NCBI RefSeq assembly: GCF_040529045.1
Contig: NZ_CP131914.1
Span: forward strand, 4,014,501-4,078,500
Source: Xanthomonas indica
GTDB lineage: Bacteria > Pseudomonadota > Gammaproteobacteria > Xanthomonadales > Xanthomonadaceae
Length of the DNA stretch: 64,000 nucleotides
Direction of reading: 5' to 3'
Made by a program: the position numbers and the translations under genes. Below, piece after piece: positions 47,050 to 58,946 of this stretch. The first letter of the stretch is position 1. Every line of letters begins with the position of its first letter. The notes under the pieces were generated by a model. The model did not search any database and was not told the DNA's origin. It worked only from the letters and a program-made list of their open reading frames with translations.

Positions 47050-47055
47050 CTGGGT

Positions 47056-47223
47056 GCCGGGAGTGGGGAATGGGGAAACGGGAATGGGAAGAGCGTAGCA
47101 GCCGAGCCGGACCGGGAAGATCGAAGATCTTCGAGAAGCGAAAGCGGATCAGGCAAAGCCACGCCGACCGTGCGGCGCTCTTCCGATTCCCGTTTCCCCA
47201 TTCCCGATTCCCGATTCCCAGCT
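47056..47223. repeat. Paired G-run inverted repeat between queE and queC
   Basis: The left arm 47056-47088 (GGGAGTGGGGAATGGGGAAA then CGGGAATGGG) and inverted right arm 47181-47223 flank about 92 bp. The interior includes a second small palindrome (GAAGATCGAAGATCTTC). It begins seven bases upstream of the queC ATG and ends 17 bases after the queE stop. Confidence 0.88.
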
Positions 47224-47239
47224 GCGCGCCAGCGCGCAG

Positions 47240-47917
47240 CTACCGCCCCGGCTCGTCGTTCCACAGCAGCTTGTGCAACTGCATCTGGAACCGCACCGGC
47301 AGGCGGTCGGCGACGATCCAGTCGGCCAGGTCGCGCGCGCTCAGTTCGCTCTTGCTGGGCGAGAACCAGACCGTGCAGCGCGTCTGGAGCCGGTGTTCGG
47401 CGACCACGGCGCGCGCCCATTCGTAGTCGGCGCGGCCGCACAGGACGAACTTGATCTGGTCGCGCGCGGTCAGCAGCGGCAGGTTCTCCCAGCGGTTGCG
47501 GTGCGCCTCCTGCGACGCCGGGGTCTTGATGTCGAGCACCCGCGACACGCGCGGGTCGACCTCGGCGATATCCAGCGCGCCGGAGGTCTCCAGCGAGACG
47601 TCGTAACCGGCATCGCACAGGCGCTGCAGCAACTGCAGGCAGCGCTTCTGCGCCAGCGGCTCGCCTCCGGTGACGCAGACGTGGCGAACGCCGTGGCGCG
47701 CCACCTCCGCCAGGATCGCGTCGATGTCCCACCATTGCCCGCCGTGGAAGGCGTAGGCGGTGTCGCAGTAACTGCAGCGCAGCGGGCAACCGGTCAGGCG
47801 CACGAACACGGTGGGCCAGCCGGCGCTCTCGGCCTCGCCCTGCAGCGACAGGAAGATCTCCGTCAGCTTCAGGCGGGGCAGCGGGCTTTGGACGATATCG
47901 CTGGGAACGGCGGCCAT
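47240..47917 (-). CDS. queE: QueE, 7-carboxy-7-deazaguanine synthase
   Basis: A 225 aa radical SAM enzyme of queuosine biosynthesis, turning 6-carboxytetrahydropterin into the 7-deazaguanine base. LTEIFLSLQGEAESAGWPTVFVR and the cluster motif CPLRCSYCDTAY are diagnostic, and VCVTGGEPLAQ is the SAM-contacting GGEP. The start at 47917 gives the usual length; a longer frame upstream overlaps the cpoB region with an Arg/Ser-rich extension. Together with queC it forms the que pair at the end of the Tol-Pal unit. Confidence 0.95.
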   Translation of the reverse strand: MAAVPSDIVQSPLPRLKLTEIFLSLQGEAESAGWPTVFVRLTGCPLRCSYCDTAYAFHGGQWWDIDAILAEVARHGVRHVCVTGGEPLAQKRCLQLLQRLCDAGYDVSLETSGALDIAEVDPRVSRVLDIKTPASQEAHRNRWENLPLLTARDQIKFVLCGRADYEWARAVVAEHRLQTRCTVWFSPSKSELSARDLADWIVADRLPVRFQMQLHKLLWNDEPGR

Positions 47918-47963
47918 GGCGGGAGAAGAGTGCTCCCGCGACGGCGGCGGCAGCGTAAGGGGC

Positions 47964-48791
47964 TCAGCGCAGCTGCTGGCCGATACGGATCGACTGCAGG
48001 CGGTCCTGCGCGGTGCGCGCGGCATCGGACCCAGGATACTTCGCGCCGACCTGTTGCAGGGTCTGCTCGGCGTCCTGGACGCGGCCTTCGCCGTACTGGG
48101 ACAGGCCCAGCTTGAGCAGCGCGCCCGGTGCCTTGTCGTGGGTCGGATAGCGGCCGATCAGGTCCTGGAACTGGGCCTCGGCCAACTGGAAATTCTTGGT
48201 GGCGTAATAGCTCTCGCCGAGCCAGTACAGCGCGTTCGGCGCATACACGCCGTTCGGGTAGGCCTGCAGGAAGCTCTGGAACAGGTTCGCCGAATCGGCG
48301 TACTTGCCTGCCTTCAGGGCGTCGAAGGCAACGTTGTAGGCCGCCCGCTCATCGCCGGCGGCCGCCAGGGTACCGGCGTCGCCGTGCACCGACGGCGGCG
48401 GCTCGGCGACGGCAGACGGCTTGCCTGCGGGCGCGGCCGGCGCGGCAGCCGGTGCGGCGCCATTGGCCGGCGGCAACGGCGGCGTCGCCCCTGCCCCTGC
48501 ACCACTTTCGAGCCGGCCCACGCGGCCATCCAGGTCCAGGTACTGGTCCTTGATCTGCTGCTTGAGCTGGTCGTTGCTGTGCTGCAGTTGTTCGATCGTG
48601 GCCTCCATCGACTGCATCTGCGTCCGCAGCTGGTTGAGCTGGTTCAAGATGTCGGTGTTGGCCTGGGTATTCATGGCCTGCTGCTCGAGCGCGGAAACGC
48701 GGTCAGCCAGGCTCGCGCGCTGCGCATGAGCCGGCGCGGCGGCCACGAGGGCCGCCGCGACGATCATCGATGTAAGGACACCGATACGCAT
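47964..48791 (-). CDS. cpoB: CpoB (YbgF), periplasmic coordinator of Tol-Pal and PBP1b
   Basis: A 275 aa periplasmic protein. The signal peptide (residues 1-23, ending APAHAQ) precedes a trimerising coiled coil (about 27-95, Gln/Leu-rich heptads), a Pro/Ala linker and C-terminal TPR repeats (about 150-270, YADSANLFQSFLQAYPNGVYAPNALYWLGESYY). It links outer-membrane constriction by Tol-Pal with PBP1b-driven septal synthesis; a PBP1b gene is also in this window at 19069. It follows pal by six bases. Confidence 0.95.
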   Translation of the reverse strand: MRIGVLTSMIVAAALVAAAPAHAQRASLADRVSALEQQAMNTQANTDILNQLNQLRTQMQSMEATIEQLQHSNDQLKQQIKDQYLDLDGRVGRLESGAGAGATPPLPPANGAAPAAAPAAPAGKPSAVAEPPPSVHGDAGTLAAAGDERAAYNVAFDALKAGKYADSANLFQSFLQAYPNGVYAPNALYWLGESYYATKNFQLAEAQFQDLIGRYPTHDKAPGALLKLGLSQYGEGRVQDAEQTLQQVGAKYPGSDAARTAQDRLQSIRIGQQLR

Positions 48792-48797
48792 CTTTTC

Positions 48798-49316
48798 TTA
48801 CTGCGCCGTGTAGACGATCTCGACGCGACGGTTCTGCGACCAGCAGGACTCGTTCGACTCGGTGCAGACCGGACGCTCTTCACCGTAGCTGACCACGGTC
48901 AGCTGCGCAGCCGAACCACCGTTGGCCTGCAGCGCCGAGGACACGGCGTTGGCACGACGCTCGCCCAGGCCCATGTTGTACTCGCGCGAACCGCGCTCGT
49001 CGGTGTTGCCCTGCAGGGTGATGCGCGAGGACGGACGGTCACGCAGGTACTTGGCGTGGCAGGCCATGATCGCCTGGAACTCCGGCTTCACGGTGTCCTT
49101 GTCCAGGTCGAAGTAGACCACGCGCTGACGCAGGCAGGAATCGGTGTCCAGGTCGCCCGGGCCATACAGACCGGAGGTCGACGGACCGGTCGGAGCGGTG
49201 GTACCGGTGGTGCCGGTGGTGTCGGTCTGGGGCTGTTCCTTGACCTTCTTGGCGCAGCCGGCCAGAGCTGCAACGGACAACAGCGAAACAAGCAGAACGC
49301 GGGTGGTCTTGTTCAT
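48798..49316 (-). CDS. pal: Pal, peptidoglycan-associated outer-membrane lipoprotein
   Basis: A 172 aa lipoprotein. The lipobox is ALAGC (C21), then a Thr/Gly-rich linker and the OmpA-like peptidoglycan-binding domain (about 65-170: VYFDLDKDTVKPEFQAIM, LQGNTDERGSREYNMGLGERRANAV). The extra Cys pair (DTDSCLRQR and CTESNESCW) may form disulfides. It binds TolB and CpoB in the Tol-Pal system. The start at 49316 gives a proper signal peptide; an upstream in-frame start at 49388 overlaps tolB. Confidence 0.97.
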   Translation of the reverse strand: MNKTTRVLLVSLLSVAALAGCAKKVKEQPQTDTTGTTGTTAPTGPSTSGLYGPGDLDTDSCLRQRVVYFDLDKDTVKPEFQAIMACHAKYLRDRPSSRITLQGNTDERGSREYNMGLGERRANAVSSALQANGGSAAQLTVVSYGEERPVCTESNESCWSQNRRVEIVYTAQ

Positions 49317-49384
49317 GGGGATACCTTGTGGCTCCTGGGCCGATGAGGGGTTCAACAGCGAAATATTAACACCAAACTTACATG

Positions 49385-50704
49385 TCAACGTGCAGTGCGA
49401 TACGGCGACCAGGACGGCTCGCGCACGTCGCCATCGGCGAGCACCAAACGCTGCCGCACGCGGGCATCGGCCGAGACCGCGTACAGCACGCCACGGCCGC
49501 CTTCACGCGCCGCATACAGCACCATGCTGGCGTTGGGAGCGAAGCTCGGCGATTCGTCCAGCGAACCGGTCGACAGCGTGCTCCAGCGCGGCGAACCCAG
49601 GCTGCGGTCCATCATCGCGATCTTGTAGGTGTTGCCGCTGCCCTGGGCCACGACCAGCTTGTTGCCGTCGAAGGACACGCTCGGGGTCGCGTTGTAGTTG
49701 CCCTGGAAAGTGATGCGGGTGGCGCTGCCGCCGGTGGCCGGCACCTGGTAAATCTGCGGGCGGCCGCTGCGGTCGGAGGTGAAGTAGATGCTGTTGCCGT
49801 CCGGCGCCCAGGTCGGCTCGGTATCGATGCCGAAGTGGTTGGTCAGCTGGGTCAGCTGCTTGCTGCCCAGATCCATCACGTAGATCTCCGGGTTGCCGCT
49901 GCGCGACAGCGCCAGCGCCAGCTTCTTGCCGTCCGGCGAGAACGACGGCGCGCCGTTGATGCCGCGGAAGCTGGAGACCAGTTGGCGCGCACCGGTGGCG
50001 ATGTCCTGGATGTAGATCGACGAGTTGCCGCGCTCGAAGCTCACGTAGGCCAGCTTCTTGCCGTCCGGGCTCCAGTTCGGCGACAGCAGCGGCTCGGCCG
50101 AGCGAACGATGGTCTGCGGGTTGTAGCCGTCGGAGTCAGCCACCATCAGCGCATAGCGCATCGCCCCACCCTTGCCGCTGGCAGTGACATAGGCGATACG
50201 GGTCCAGAACGCGCCGCGCACGCCGGTGATCTTCTCGTAGATGGCATCGGCCATCTGGTGGGCGACGTCGCGCATGGCGTTGGCGCGCGCGGTCATCGCC
50301 AGGCCGAGCATGCGCTCGCCCTTGCCCACGTCGAACAGTTCGTACTCGACGCGGTAGGCGCCCTCGCCGGCATCCATCACCCGGCCGACGACCAGGTAGC
50401 TCTGCTTGAGCGCGCGCCAGGTGGCGAACTGCACTTCGCTGCCGCGGGTCGGACGCTCGACGATCTGCGACTCGGGCAGATTGCGGAACTGGCCGGAGCG
50501 ATCCAGGTCGGCGCGGACCACCGCGGCGACGTCGGTGCTCGGCGGGGTCGCCGAGCCCTGGTACGGCATCGGCACGACGGTGATCGGGGTCGCCGAGGCA
50601 TTGCCGCCGACGATGTCGATTTCCAGGCCCTTGTCCTGCGCGGACGCGGCGAGAGGCAGCAACAGGGCGGTGAGAACGGCAAGCCAGCGCGGCAGTTTCT
50701 TCAT
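49385..50704 (-). CDS. tolB: TolB, periplasmic beta-propeller of the Tol-Pal system
   Basis: A 439 aa periplasmic protein. The signal peptide spans residues 1-22 (ending LAASA). The N-terminal alpha/beta domain (about 25-160) is followed by a six-bladed propeller with repeats such as [46 protein letters not shown] and [25 protein letters not shown]. It relays between Pal and TolA. The start at 50704 was chosen for the signal peptide. Confidence 0.97.
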   Translation of the reverse strand: MKKLPRWLAVLTALLLPLAASAQDKGLEIDIVGGNASATPITVVPMPYQGSATPPSTDVAAVVRADLDRSGQFRNLPESQIVERPTRGSEVQFATWRALKQSYLVVGRVMDAGEGAYRVEYELFDVGKGERMLGLAMTARANAMRDVAHQMADAIYEKITGVRGAFWTRIAYVTASGKGGAMRYALMVADSDGYNPQTIVRSAEPLLSPNWSPDGKKLAYVSFERGNSSIYIQDIATGARQLVSSFRGINGAPSFSPDGKKLALALSRSGNPEIYVMDLGSKQLTQLTNHFGIDTEPTWAPDGNSIYFTSDRSGRPQIYQVPATGGSATRITFQGNYNATPSVSFDGNKLVVAQGSGNTYKIAMMDRSLGSPRWSTLSTGSLDESPSFAPNASMVLYAAREGGRGVLYAVSADARVRQRLVLADGDVREPSWSPYRTAR

Positions 50705-50875
50705 GGGTCGCTCAGCAGGATCGGAAAGGCGCAAGAGATAGCAATGCGCGGGTGAACGTATTCGCAATCATGAACCATCGCCATGTGAAGCCGATGGCAG
50801 GACGCGGCACATTATCGCCCATCGCCCGTGGGGTGGATGGCCGGCCGCGCGCAAACGCAGCGGCGGCGGCCGATC

Positions 50876-51866
50876 TCACTGGTCCTGGGCGGTGAAGTTG
50901 AACGTCAGGTTGCGCGCGAACACGGTCTCGAAGCCGCGGTAGGGCAGCGGCTGCGCGCGCAGCACGGCGGCCTCGATCGAGCGGCGGCCGGCCTCGTCGT
51001 ACGGGCAGTCGGGACTGACCTTGGCCTCCATCACCTGGCCGCCGGGAATCTGCGTGATCGAGATCTTGCACTTCTGCCCCAGCGGCACCGAATCCGGACG
51101 CACCCACTGACTCAGCACCGCCTGCTGGATCGCCGCGGCGTACTTGGCCTGCAGGTCGGTGTTGGTGCCGTTCTGGCCCGGCGCCTGCTGCGGCGTGGTG
51201 GCCGCGGCCGCCGAGGCCTTCTTGGCGTTCAAGTCGGCGATCTGCTGCAGCTTCTGCTGGGCCAGCTGGGCCTCGCGCTCCAGCTTCTCGCGCTGCTTGC
51301 GGATGTCGGCGATCTTCTTCTGCCGCTCCTCTTCCTGCTGCGCGGCCAGCCGCTGCTTCTGCTCGGCTTCCTGCTGGCGCTTCTGCTCGGTCAGGTCGAT
51401 CTGTTCCTGGCGGCGCTTGGCCTCCTGCTCCTGCTTCTCCTTTTCCTGGGAGATCGCGGTGCGGGTGGCACGGTCCTGGTCGACCTTGTCGGGGACCGGG
51501 ACGAAATCCTGTGCCTTCTGCTGCTGCGGCGTCGGCGCCTGCTGCGGCTTGGGCGTGGGAATCGGCTGCGGCGGCGGCACCGTGTCTTCCTCGGCGACGT
51601 CCTTGACCGGCTCGGGCAGCGGCTCGGGCAAGGGCTTGGGCGCGTCCTTGACCGCCTTCTGCGCCGAGCGCACGTCGGCAGCCGAGACCACCAGCGAGGC
51701 CTCGACCATCGGCGAACCGGCGGCCGGTTCGACCTGGCGCACCGGCGACCACCACCAGGCCAGGAAAAACAGCAGCGCGATCAGCACATGCACCAGCAGC
51801 GCCAGGGCGACCCCGTAGATCAGGCCCTTGTCGTCGCCGCGGTGCAGCGGCGGGCGGGAGTCGGCT

Positions 51867-51877
<11 letters not shown>
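50876..51877 (-). CDS. tolA: TolA, membrane-spanning energy-coupling protein of the Tol-Pal system
   Basis: A 333 aa protein with one inner-membrane anchor (about residues 17-40, GVALALLVHVLIALLFFLAW). A long Lys/Glu/Gln/Ala-rich helix crosses the periplasm (about 120-235), and the C-terminal domain (about 240-333) binds TolB and Pal. It is driven by TolQR. The start overlaps the tolR stop by 11 bases. The gap to tolB is 171 bp. Confidence 0.95.
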
Positions 51878-52304
<427 letters not shown>

Positions 52305-52341
52305 GCGGGAATCCTGGAAGTCGTGGGCAGGCGGGCGACGC

Positions 52342-53118
52342 TCAGTCGCCGCTGGCCTGGCGCTGCAGGATGGAGCTGAACTCTTCGGAGAAGGTCTCGA
52401 AGCGCACGGCCAGGCGCTCGACCCGGGTGGTGAAGCGGTTGTAGGCCCACACCGCCGGGATCGCCACGAACAGGCCGATGGCAGTGGCGAACAGCGCTTC
52501 GGAGATGCCCGGCGCGACCGCGGCGATGCCTGCCTGCTGACCGCTGTTGATCATGTCGTGCATGGTCACCATGATGCCGAACACGGTGCCGACCAGGCCC
52601 ACGTAGGGCGCGGTGGAGCCGATGTTGGCGAGCAGTTCCAGGTTGCGCTCCAGGCGGTCCACTTCGCGCGCGTAGGTGGCGCGCATCGCCCGTTGCGCAC
52701 CCTCCAGCTGGATGCGTGCATCGAGCCGGCGCTTGTCGCGCAGGCGGGTGAATTCGCGGAAGCCGGCCTCGAAGATCGCCTCCAGCCCGCCGACCACACG
52801 GTTGCGGTCGGTGGCGCCGGCGTAGAGCTTGCTCAGGTCGGTGCCGGACCAGAAGCGGTTCTCGAAGTCGTCGGCCTCGCGGTTGGCGTCCTTGAACACC
52901 TTGCCCTTGCGGAAGATGATGACCCAGCTGATCAGCGAGCCGAGCAGCAGCAGCAGCACGATCACCTTGACCGGCAGGCTGGCCTTGACCATCAGGTCCA
53001 GGTAGTTGATGCCGCCGTGGGCGGCGGTGCTGGCGACGGCCTGGGTGGCGGTCTGGGTCACGTCCTGCGGCAGCGCCTCCACCACCGTGTCCTGCAGGGC
53101 CAGGAGCAATGCGATCAT
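52342..53118 (-). CDS. tolQ: TolQ, ExbB/MotA-family proton-channel subunit
   Basis: A 258 aa inner-membrane protein with three hydrophobic segments (about residues 49-69, 150-170 and 185-207). The MotA/ExbB core is ELLANIGSTAPYVGLVGTVFGIMVTMHDMI and the third segment has ISEALFATAIGLFVAIPAVWAYNRF. With TolR it converts proton flow into TolA movement during envelope constriction. Its ATG overlaps the ybgC stop (ATGA at 53115-53118). Confidence 0.97.
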   Translation of the reverse strand: MIALLLALQDTVVEALPQDVTQTATQAVASTAAHGGINYLDLMVKASLPVKVIVLLLLLGSLISWVIIFRKGKVFKDANREADDFENRFWSGTDLSKLYAGATDRNRVVGGLEAIFEAGFREFTRLRDKRRLDARIQLEGAQRAMRATYAREVDRLERNLELLANIGSTAPYVGLVGTVFGIMVTMHDMINSGQQAGIAAVAPGISEALFATAIGLFVAIPAVWAYNRFTTRVERLAVRFETFSEEFSSILQRQASGD

Positions 53119-53588
53119 CCGTCGTTCCTCAGTAATTCGGCTTCAGTGATTTCAAGAACTTTCAATGCATCGTGCAGCGCGTCGTCCATGCCGCGCGGGC
53201 GGAAGCTGCCGGCGCTGAGCGCCGCCACCCGCACCTGCGCGCGCAACAGCAGTTCCCCGTCGTCGCGGCGGATCGACTGCGCGAACACCAGGCTGGCGCG
53301 CTTGCACTGCGACAGCGCGACGCCGACCTGCAGGGAGTCGTCCAGGCGTGCCGGGCGCAGGAAGTCGAGTTGCATCGCGCGCACCGCGAACACCAGGTCG
53401 TGTTGCAGGCGCAGGCGTTCCTGACCATACCCCAGCGCCCGCAACCACTCCGTGCGCGCCCGCTCCAGGAAGGCCACGTAGCGCGCGTGGTAGACCACGC
53501 CACCGGCGTCGGTATCTTCCCAGTAGACGCGTGTCGGCCAACTGAATAGCCGGGAATCGGGGACAGGGAATGGGGAATCGGGAGTCAA
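53115..53588 (-). CDS. ybgC: YbgC, acyl-CoA thioesterase of the Tol-Pal operon
   Basis: A 157 aa hot-dog-fold thioesterase. The catalytic motif YWEDTDAGGVVYHARYVAFLERARTEWLR starts near residue 21. The usual N-terminus (xLFxWPxRVYxEDTD) here begins at LFSWPTRVY with no ATG before it. Upstream codons come from a G-run repeat (TPDSPFPVPDSR). The best start is TTG at 53588, which has AGGAG eight bases upstream; a GTG at 53621 is the alternative. The gene is first in the tol block and is coupled to tolQ. Confidence 0.92.
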   Translation of the reverse strand: MTPDSPFPVPDSRLFSWPTRVYWEDTDAGGVVYHARYVAFLERARTEWLRALGYGQERLRLQHDLVFAVRAMQLDFLRPARLDDSLQVGVALSQCKRASLVFAQSIRRDDGELLLRAQVRVAALSAGSFRPRGMDDALHDALKVLEITEAELLRNDG

Positions 53589-53672
53589 GAGCAGCGCTCC
53601 TGTCGGTAGCTGGTTAACCACAACATCCTAGAACAGCGCCCCCGATTCCCCATTCCCGATTCCCAATTCCCG
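53549..53672. repeat. Paired G-run inverted repeat overlapping both the ybgC start and the ruvB end
   Basis: The left arm 53549-53582 (GGGAATCGGGGACAGGGAAT and on) is translated as the first residues of YbgC. The inverted right arm 53638-53672 is translated as the last residues of RuvB ([14 protein letters not shown]). The 124 bp element therefore spans the junction and contributes both coding ends. Confidence 0.88.
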
Positions 53673-54665
53673 GTGCTTGGGCTGCAGGCCCAGGTGCAGA
53701 TAGGCCTTGTTGGTGGCCATGCGGCCGCGGGCGGTGCGGATCAGGTAGCCCTGCTGGATCAGGTAGGGCTCGATCACGTCCTCCAGGGTGCCGCGTTCCT
53801 CCGACAGCGAGGCGGCCAGCGACTCGACGCCGACCGGGCCGCCGTCGAAGTACTCGATGATGGTGCGCAGCATGCGCCGGTCCAGCTCGTCGAAGCCCTC
53901 GGCGTCGACCTTGAGCATCTGCGTGGCGGCCTGCGCCACCGCCAGGTCGATCTGCCCGCCGGCGCGGACCTGGGCGAAGTCGCGGACCCGCCGCAGCAGG
54001 CGGTTGGCGATGCGCGGGGTGCCGCGCGCGCGCCGGGCGATCTCGGCGCAGCCGTCGGCGTCGCAGGCGATGCCGAGGATGCTGGCGGAGCGGCGCACGA
54101 TCTGCGCCAGCTCGTCCGGGGTGTAGAAGGCCAGGCGCTGGACGATGCCGAAGCGGTCGCGCAGCGGCGCGGTCAGCAGGCCGGCGCGGGTGGTGGCGCC
54201 GATCAGGGTGAACGGCGGCAGGTCGATCTTGATCGAGCGCGCGGCCGGGCCCTCGCCGATCATGATGTCGATCTGGAAGTCTTCCATCGCCGGGTACAGC
54301 ACTTCCTCGACCACCGGTGACAGCCGGTGGATCTCGTCGATGAACAGCACGTCGTGCGGCTGCAGGTTGGTCAGCAGCGCGGCCAGGTCGCCGGCCTTCT
54401 CGATCACCGGGCCGGAGGTGACCCGCAGGTTGACCCCCAGCTCGTTGGCGATGACGTGGCTCAGCGTGGTCTTGCCCAGGCCCGGCGGCCCGAAGATCAG
54501 CACATGGTCCATCGCCTCGCCGCGCGCCTTGGCCGCCTCGATGTAGATCGACAGCTGCTCGCGCACCGGCTGCTGGCCGAGGTAGTCGTCCAGCCGCTTG
54601 GGGCGGATGCTGGCCTCGGCGACCTCATCCTCGCGGGTGGCGCTGCTGGCGATGATGCGGTCCAT
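53628..54665 (-). CDS. ruvB: RuvB, Holliday-junction branch-migration ATPase
   Basis: A 345 aa AAA+ motor of the RuvABC resolvasome. Walker A is [17 protein letters not shown] (near residue 60), Walker [11 protein letters not shown] (near 108), sensor region [19 protein letters not shown], arginine finger segment [20 protein letters not shown], and a C-terminal winged helix ([26 protein letters not shown]). The last 13-14 residues come from the G-run repeat. The ATG at 54665 lies only five bases downstream of another repeat arm. Confidence 0.96.
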   Translation of the reverse strand: MDRIIASSATREDEVAEASIRPKRLDDYLGQQPVREQLSIYIEAAKARGEAMDHVLIFGPPGLGKTTLSHVIANELGVNLRVTSGPVIEKAGDLAALLTNLQPHDVLFIDEIHRLSPVVEEVLYPAMEDFQIDIMIGEGPAARSIKIDLPPFTLIGATTRAGLLTAPLRDRFGIVQRLAFYTPDELAQIVRRSASILGIACDADGCAEIARRARGTPRIANRLLRRVRDFAQVRAGGQIDLAVAQAATQMLKVDAEGFDELDRRMLRTIIEYFDGGPVGVESLAASLSEERGTLEDVIEPYLIQQGYLIRTARGRMATNKAYLHLGLQPKHRELGIGNGESGALF

Positions 54666-54670
54666 GGAAA

Positions 54671-54838
54671 GCCGGGATTGGGGAATCGGGAATGGGGAAT
54701 CGAGCGGACAATAGTAGCGGTTGGCGGCACGGCTGGCGCCTACTTCCGTGGTCGCCGCTGCGTTTTTTCAGGCCGGACGCCGCGGCCGTTGCCTTTCCCT
54801 ATTCCCCATTCGCGCTTTCCCATTCCCAAGGCCGCGAC
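54671..54838. repeat. Paired G-run inverted repeat between kup and ruvB
   Basis: The left arm 54671-54703 (GCCGGGATTGGGGAATCGGG and on) begins five bases from the ruvB start. The inverted right arm, about 54793-54838 (TTTCCCTATTCCCCATTCGC and on), ends 12 bases after the kup stop. The interior of about 90 bp is not coding. Confidence 0.85.
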
Positions 54839-54850
54839 CCCGTCGCGGCC

Positions 54851-56764
<1,914 letters not shown>

Positions 56765-56823
56765 GGTGGGAAGAGTAGCGCCAGAACGTGAAGAAAGAGC
56801 GGGGAGCCGAGCCGACCGGGCGG

Positions 56824-57408
56824 TCAGCGCAGCGCCGCCTGCAGGGCCTTGCGGATCACCGTGGCGACCTCGTCGCCATCGGCGGCGGCGTCGCGCGCCA
56901 TCTTCGCCGCCTCGGCCGGCTTGTAGCCGAGCTGCTGCAGCGCCACCGTGGCCTCGGACACCGCGTCGGTGCCCAGCTGCCCGGTCACCGGTGCGCCGCC
57001 GCTGAAGTCGGCCGCACGGTCGCGCAGTTCCACCACCATGCGCTCGGCGGTCTTCTTGCCGATACCGGGGATGCGGGTCAGCGCGGTGACGTCGGCGGCG
57101 GTGATCAGCCGCGCGAACTCGTCCACGCTGACCCCGGACAGCACCGCCAGCGCGATCTTCGCGCCGATCCCGCTGACCCGCTGCACGTCGCGGAACAGGC
57201 GCCGCTCGCCCTCGCGCAGGAAGCCGTACAGCGACACGCTGTCCTCCTTCTGCGCATAGTGGGTGAACAGGATCACGTCGCGACCGACGTCGGGCAGGTC
57301 GTAGAAGGTGCTCATCGGCGCCTCCAGCTCATACCCCACCCCACCCACGTCGATCACCAGCCACGGCGGCTGCTTGTAGGCCAGGATCCCGCGCAGACGG
57401 CCGATCAC
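56824..57408 (-). CDS. ruvA: RuvA, Holliday-junction DNA-binding protein
   Basis: A 194 aa protein that binds four-way junctions and recruits Ruv[32 protein letters not shown] is the OB-fold domain [16 protein letters not shown] and [18 protein letters not shown] are the two helix-hairpin-helix motifs (near residues 80 and 115), and the flexible C-terminal domain III ends KALQAALR. The start is GTG at 57408. It is separated from ruvC by a G-run repeat. Confidence 0.96.
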   Translation of the reverse strand: MIGRLRGILAYKQPPWLVIDVGGVGYELEAPMSTFYDLPDVGRDVILFTHYAQKEDSVSLYGFLREGERRLFRDVQRVSGIGAKIALAVLSGVSVDEFARLITAADVTALTRIPGIGKKTAERMVVELRDRAADFSGGAPVTGQLGTDAVSEATVALQQLGYKPAEAAKMARDAAADGDEVATVIRKALQAALR

Positions 57409-57425
57409 TTGGCGCCTCGTGCGAG

Positions 57426-57529
57426 GCGCCGGGACTGGGGAACAGGGAATGGGGAATGGGCAAAGCGGGGGGCCGCTTCACCGCTTCTGCTGTTCCGATT
57501 CCCGATTCCCGACTCCCGATTCCCGGCCT
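57426..57529. repeat. Paired G-run inverted repeat between ruvC and ruvA
   Basis: The left arm 57426-57460 (GCCGGGACTGGGGAACAGGG and on) lies 17 bases from the ruvA start. The inverted right arm 57491-57528 (TTCCGATTCCCGATTCCCGA and on) lies four bases after the ruvC stop. This is the shortest paired copy (104 bp). Confidence 0.88.
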
Positions 57530-57532
57530 TTC

Positions 57533-58129
57533 TCATTTTCTACTCCACGCCTGCTGCGTGCTGACGCCCAGGCGCTGCGCGGTGGCGCGCACGTGGGCAT
57601 GGGTGATGGCGACGGCCAGCGCGTCGGCGGCGTCGGCCTGAAGTTTGCCGGTCAGGCTCAGCATGAGACCGACCATGTGTTGCACTTGTTGCTTCTCCGC
57701 CGCGCCCTTGCCGACCACGGCGAGCTTGATCTCCTTGGCGGCGTACTCGTGCACCGGCAATTCGCGCAGCACCGCCGCGCAGATCGCCGCGCCGCGGGCG
57801 TGGCCGAGCTTCAGCGCCGCGTCGGCGCTCTTGCCCATGAACACCCGTTCGATCGCCACTTCCTGCGGGCGGTACTCCTCGATCAACGCGTCCAGCCCGA
57901 GCAGCAGGCGCTTGAGCCGCAAGGCGAAATCGCCCTCGCCCAGCAACACCAGCGGCGCATGGTGCACGTGCCGGGTACGGCCGGCCGCGTCCACGTCGAT
58001 GATGCCCACGCCGGTGCGCTGCGAGCCGGGGTCGATGCCGAGGATGCGGGTGGAGCCGGGATTGGGGATTCGGGAATCGGGAATCGGGAAAGCAGCGCCC
58101 GTGCGGGCAGAGATGCCCGTGGCAGCCAT
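57533..58129 (-). CDS. ruvC: RuvC, Holliday-junction endonuclease, with a repeat-derived N-terminal extension
   Basis: The RuvC core is complete: [20 protein letters not shown] carries the first catalytic Asp, [21 protein letters not shown] the catalytic Glu, and [14 protein letters not shown] the C-terminal Asp pair. The family normally begins with Met directly before TRILGIDPG. Here that codon is TCC (Ser), preceded by repeat-encoded [15 protein letters not shown]. The first in-frame ATG is at 58129, giving 198 aa with a 25-residue extension (GGAGG lies about 14 bases upstream). In-frame starts further up, to about 58225, are alternatives. A start inside the core would remove the catalytic Asp. 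Confidence 0.9.
   Translation of the reverse strand: MAATGISARTGAAFPIPDSRIPNPGSTRILGIDPGSQRTGVGIIDVDAAGRTRHVHHAPLVLLGEGDFALRLKRLLLGLDALIEEYRPQEVAIERVFMGKSADAALKLGHARGAAICAAVLRELPVHEYAAKEIKLAVVGKGAAEKQQVQHMVGLMLSLTGKLQADAADALAVAITHAHVRATAQRLGVSTQQAWSRK
58053..58090. repeat. G-run repeat arm overlapping the 5' end of ruvC
   Basis: GCCGGGATTGGGGATTCGGG then AATCGGGAATCGGGAA: one clear arm. A degenerate GC-rich counterpart at about 58161-58201 (CCGGGTCCCGGGCCCCGGGC) may be a decayed partner. The arm occupies the place where the ruvC start codon would be expected. Confidence 0.8.
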
Positions 58130-58211
58130 CGACGTCTGCGATGCCTCCGGCACAGGCACGGCGCTCTTCCGGGTGCCGGGTCCCGGGCCCCGGGCCCCGG
58201 CGTTCATGGTG

Positions 58212-58946
58212 TCAGCCCCCGTCACTCAGCGCGGCCTGGTCCACGTTGGAATAGACGTTCTGCACGTCGTCCAGGTCTTCCAGCATGTCCAGCAGCTTGC
58301 GCACCTGCACCGCGGTGTCGCCGTCCACGGCGATGTCGTTGTCGGCGCGGAAGGTGATCTCGGCATGGTCGGCGGCCAGGCCGGCCGCGTCCATGGCGTC
58401 CTTGACCGCCTGGAACGCCTCCGGTGCGGTCAGCACGTCGATGGCGCCGTCCTCCGGATAGACCACGATGTCGTCGGCGCCGGCCTCGATCGCCGCCTCG
58501 GTGATCTTCTCCTCGTCGGCGCCGGCGGCGAAGCTGAGCACGCCCAGGCGCTTGAACATGAAGGCCACCGAGCCGTCGGTGCCCATGTTGCCGCCGCACT
58601 TGCTGAAGGCATGGCGCACGTCGGCCACGGTGCGCACGCGATTGTCGGTCAGGCAGTCGACGATCACCGCCACGCCGCCCGGGGCGTAGCCCTCGTAGCG
58701 CACTTCCTCGTACTCCACGCCTTCCAGTTCGCCGGTGGCCTTCTTGATCGCCCGCTCGATCACGTCCTTGGACATGTTGGAGGCCAGCCCCTTGTCCATC
58801 GCCACGCGCAGCCGCGGGTTGTTGGACGGATCGCCGCCACCGGCGCGCGCGGCGACGCCGATCTCGCGGATGATCTTGGTGAAAATCTTGCCGCGCTTCG
58901 CATCGGATGCGTTCTTGCGGGCTTCGATCGAGGGGCCTCTACCCAT
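58212..58946 (-). CDS. yebC: YebC/TACO1-family protein (translation or transcription regulator)
   Basis: A 244 aa protein. The N-terminus [29 protein letters not shown] and the segments [25 protein letters not shown] and [30 protein letters not shown] are diagnostic of the family. Members relieve ribosome stalling at polyproline, and some have been described as transcription regulators. Adjacency to ruvC is conserved in many gammaproteobacteria. The start at 58946 fits the conserved N-terminus. Confidence 0.96.
   Translation of the reverse strand: MGRGPSIEARKNASDAKRGKIFTKIIREIGVAARAGGGDPSNNPRLRVAMDKGLASNMSKDVIERAIKKATGELEGVEYEEVRYEGYAPGGVAVIVDCLTDNRVRTVADVRHAFSKCGGNMGTDGSVAFMFKRLGVLSFAAGADEEKITEAAIEAGADDIVVYPEDGAIDVLTAPEAFQAVKDAMDAAGLAADHAEITFRADNDIAVDGDTAVQVRKLLDMLEDLDDVQNVYSNVDQAALSDGG

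Noticed and set aside
57533-58040. Shorter RuvC starting within its core
   Set aside because: Any start downstream of TRILGIDPG would remove the first catalytic Asp.
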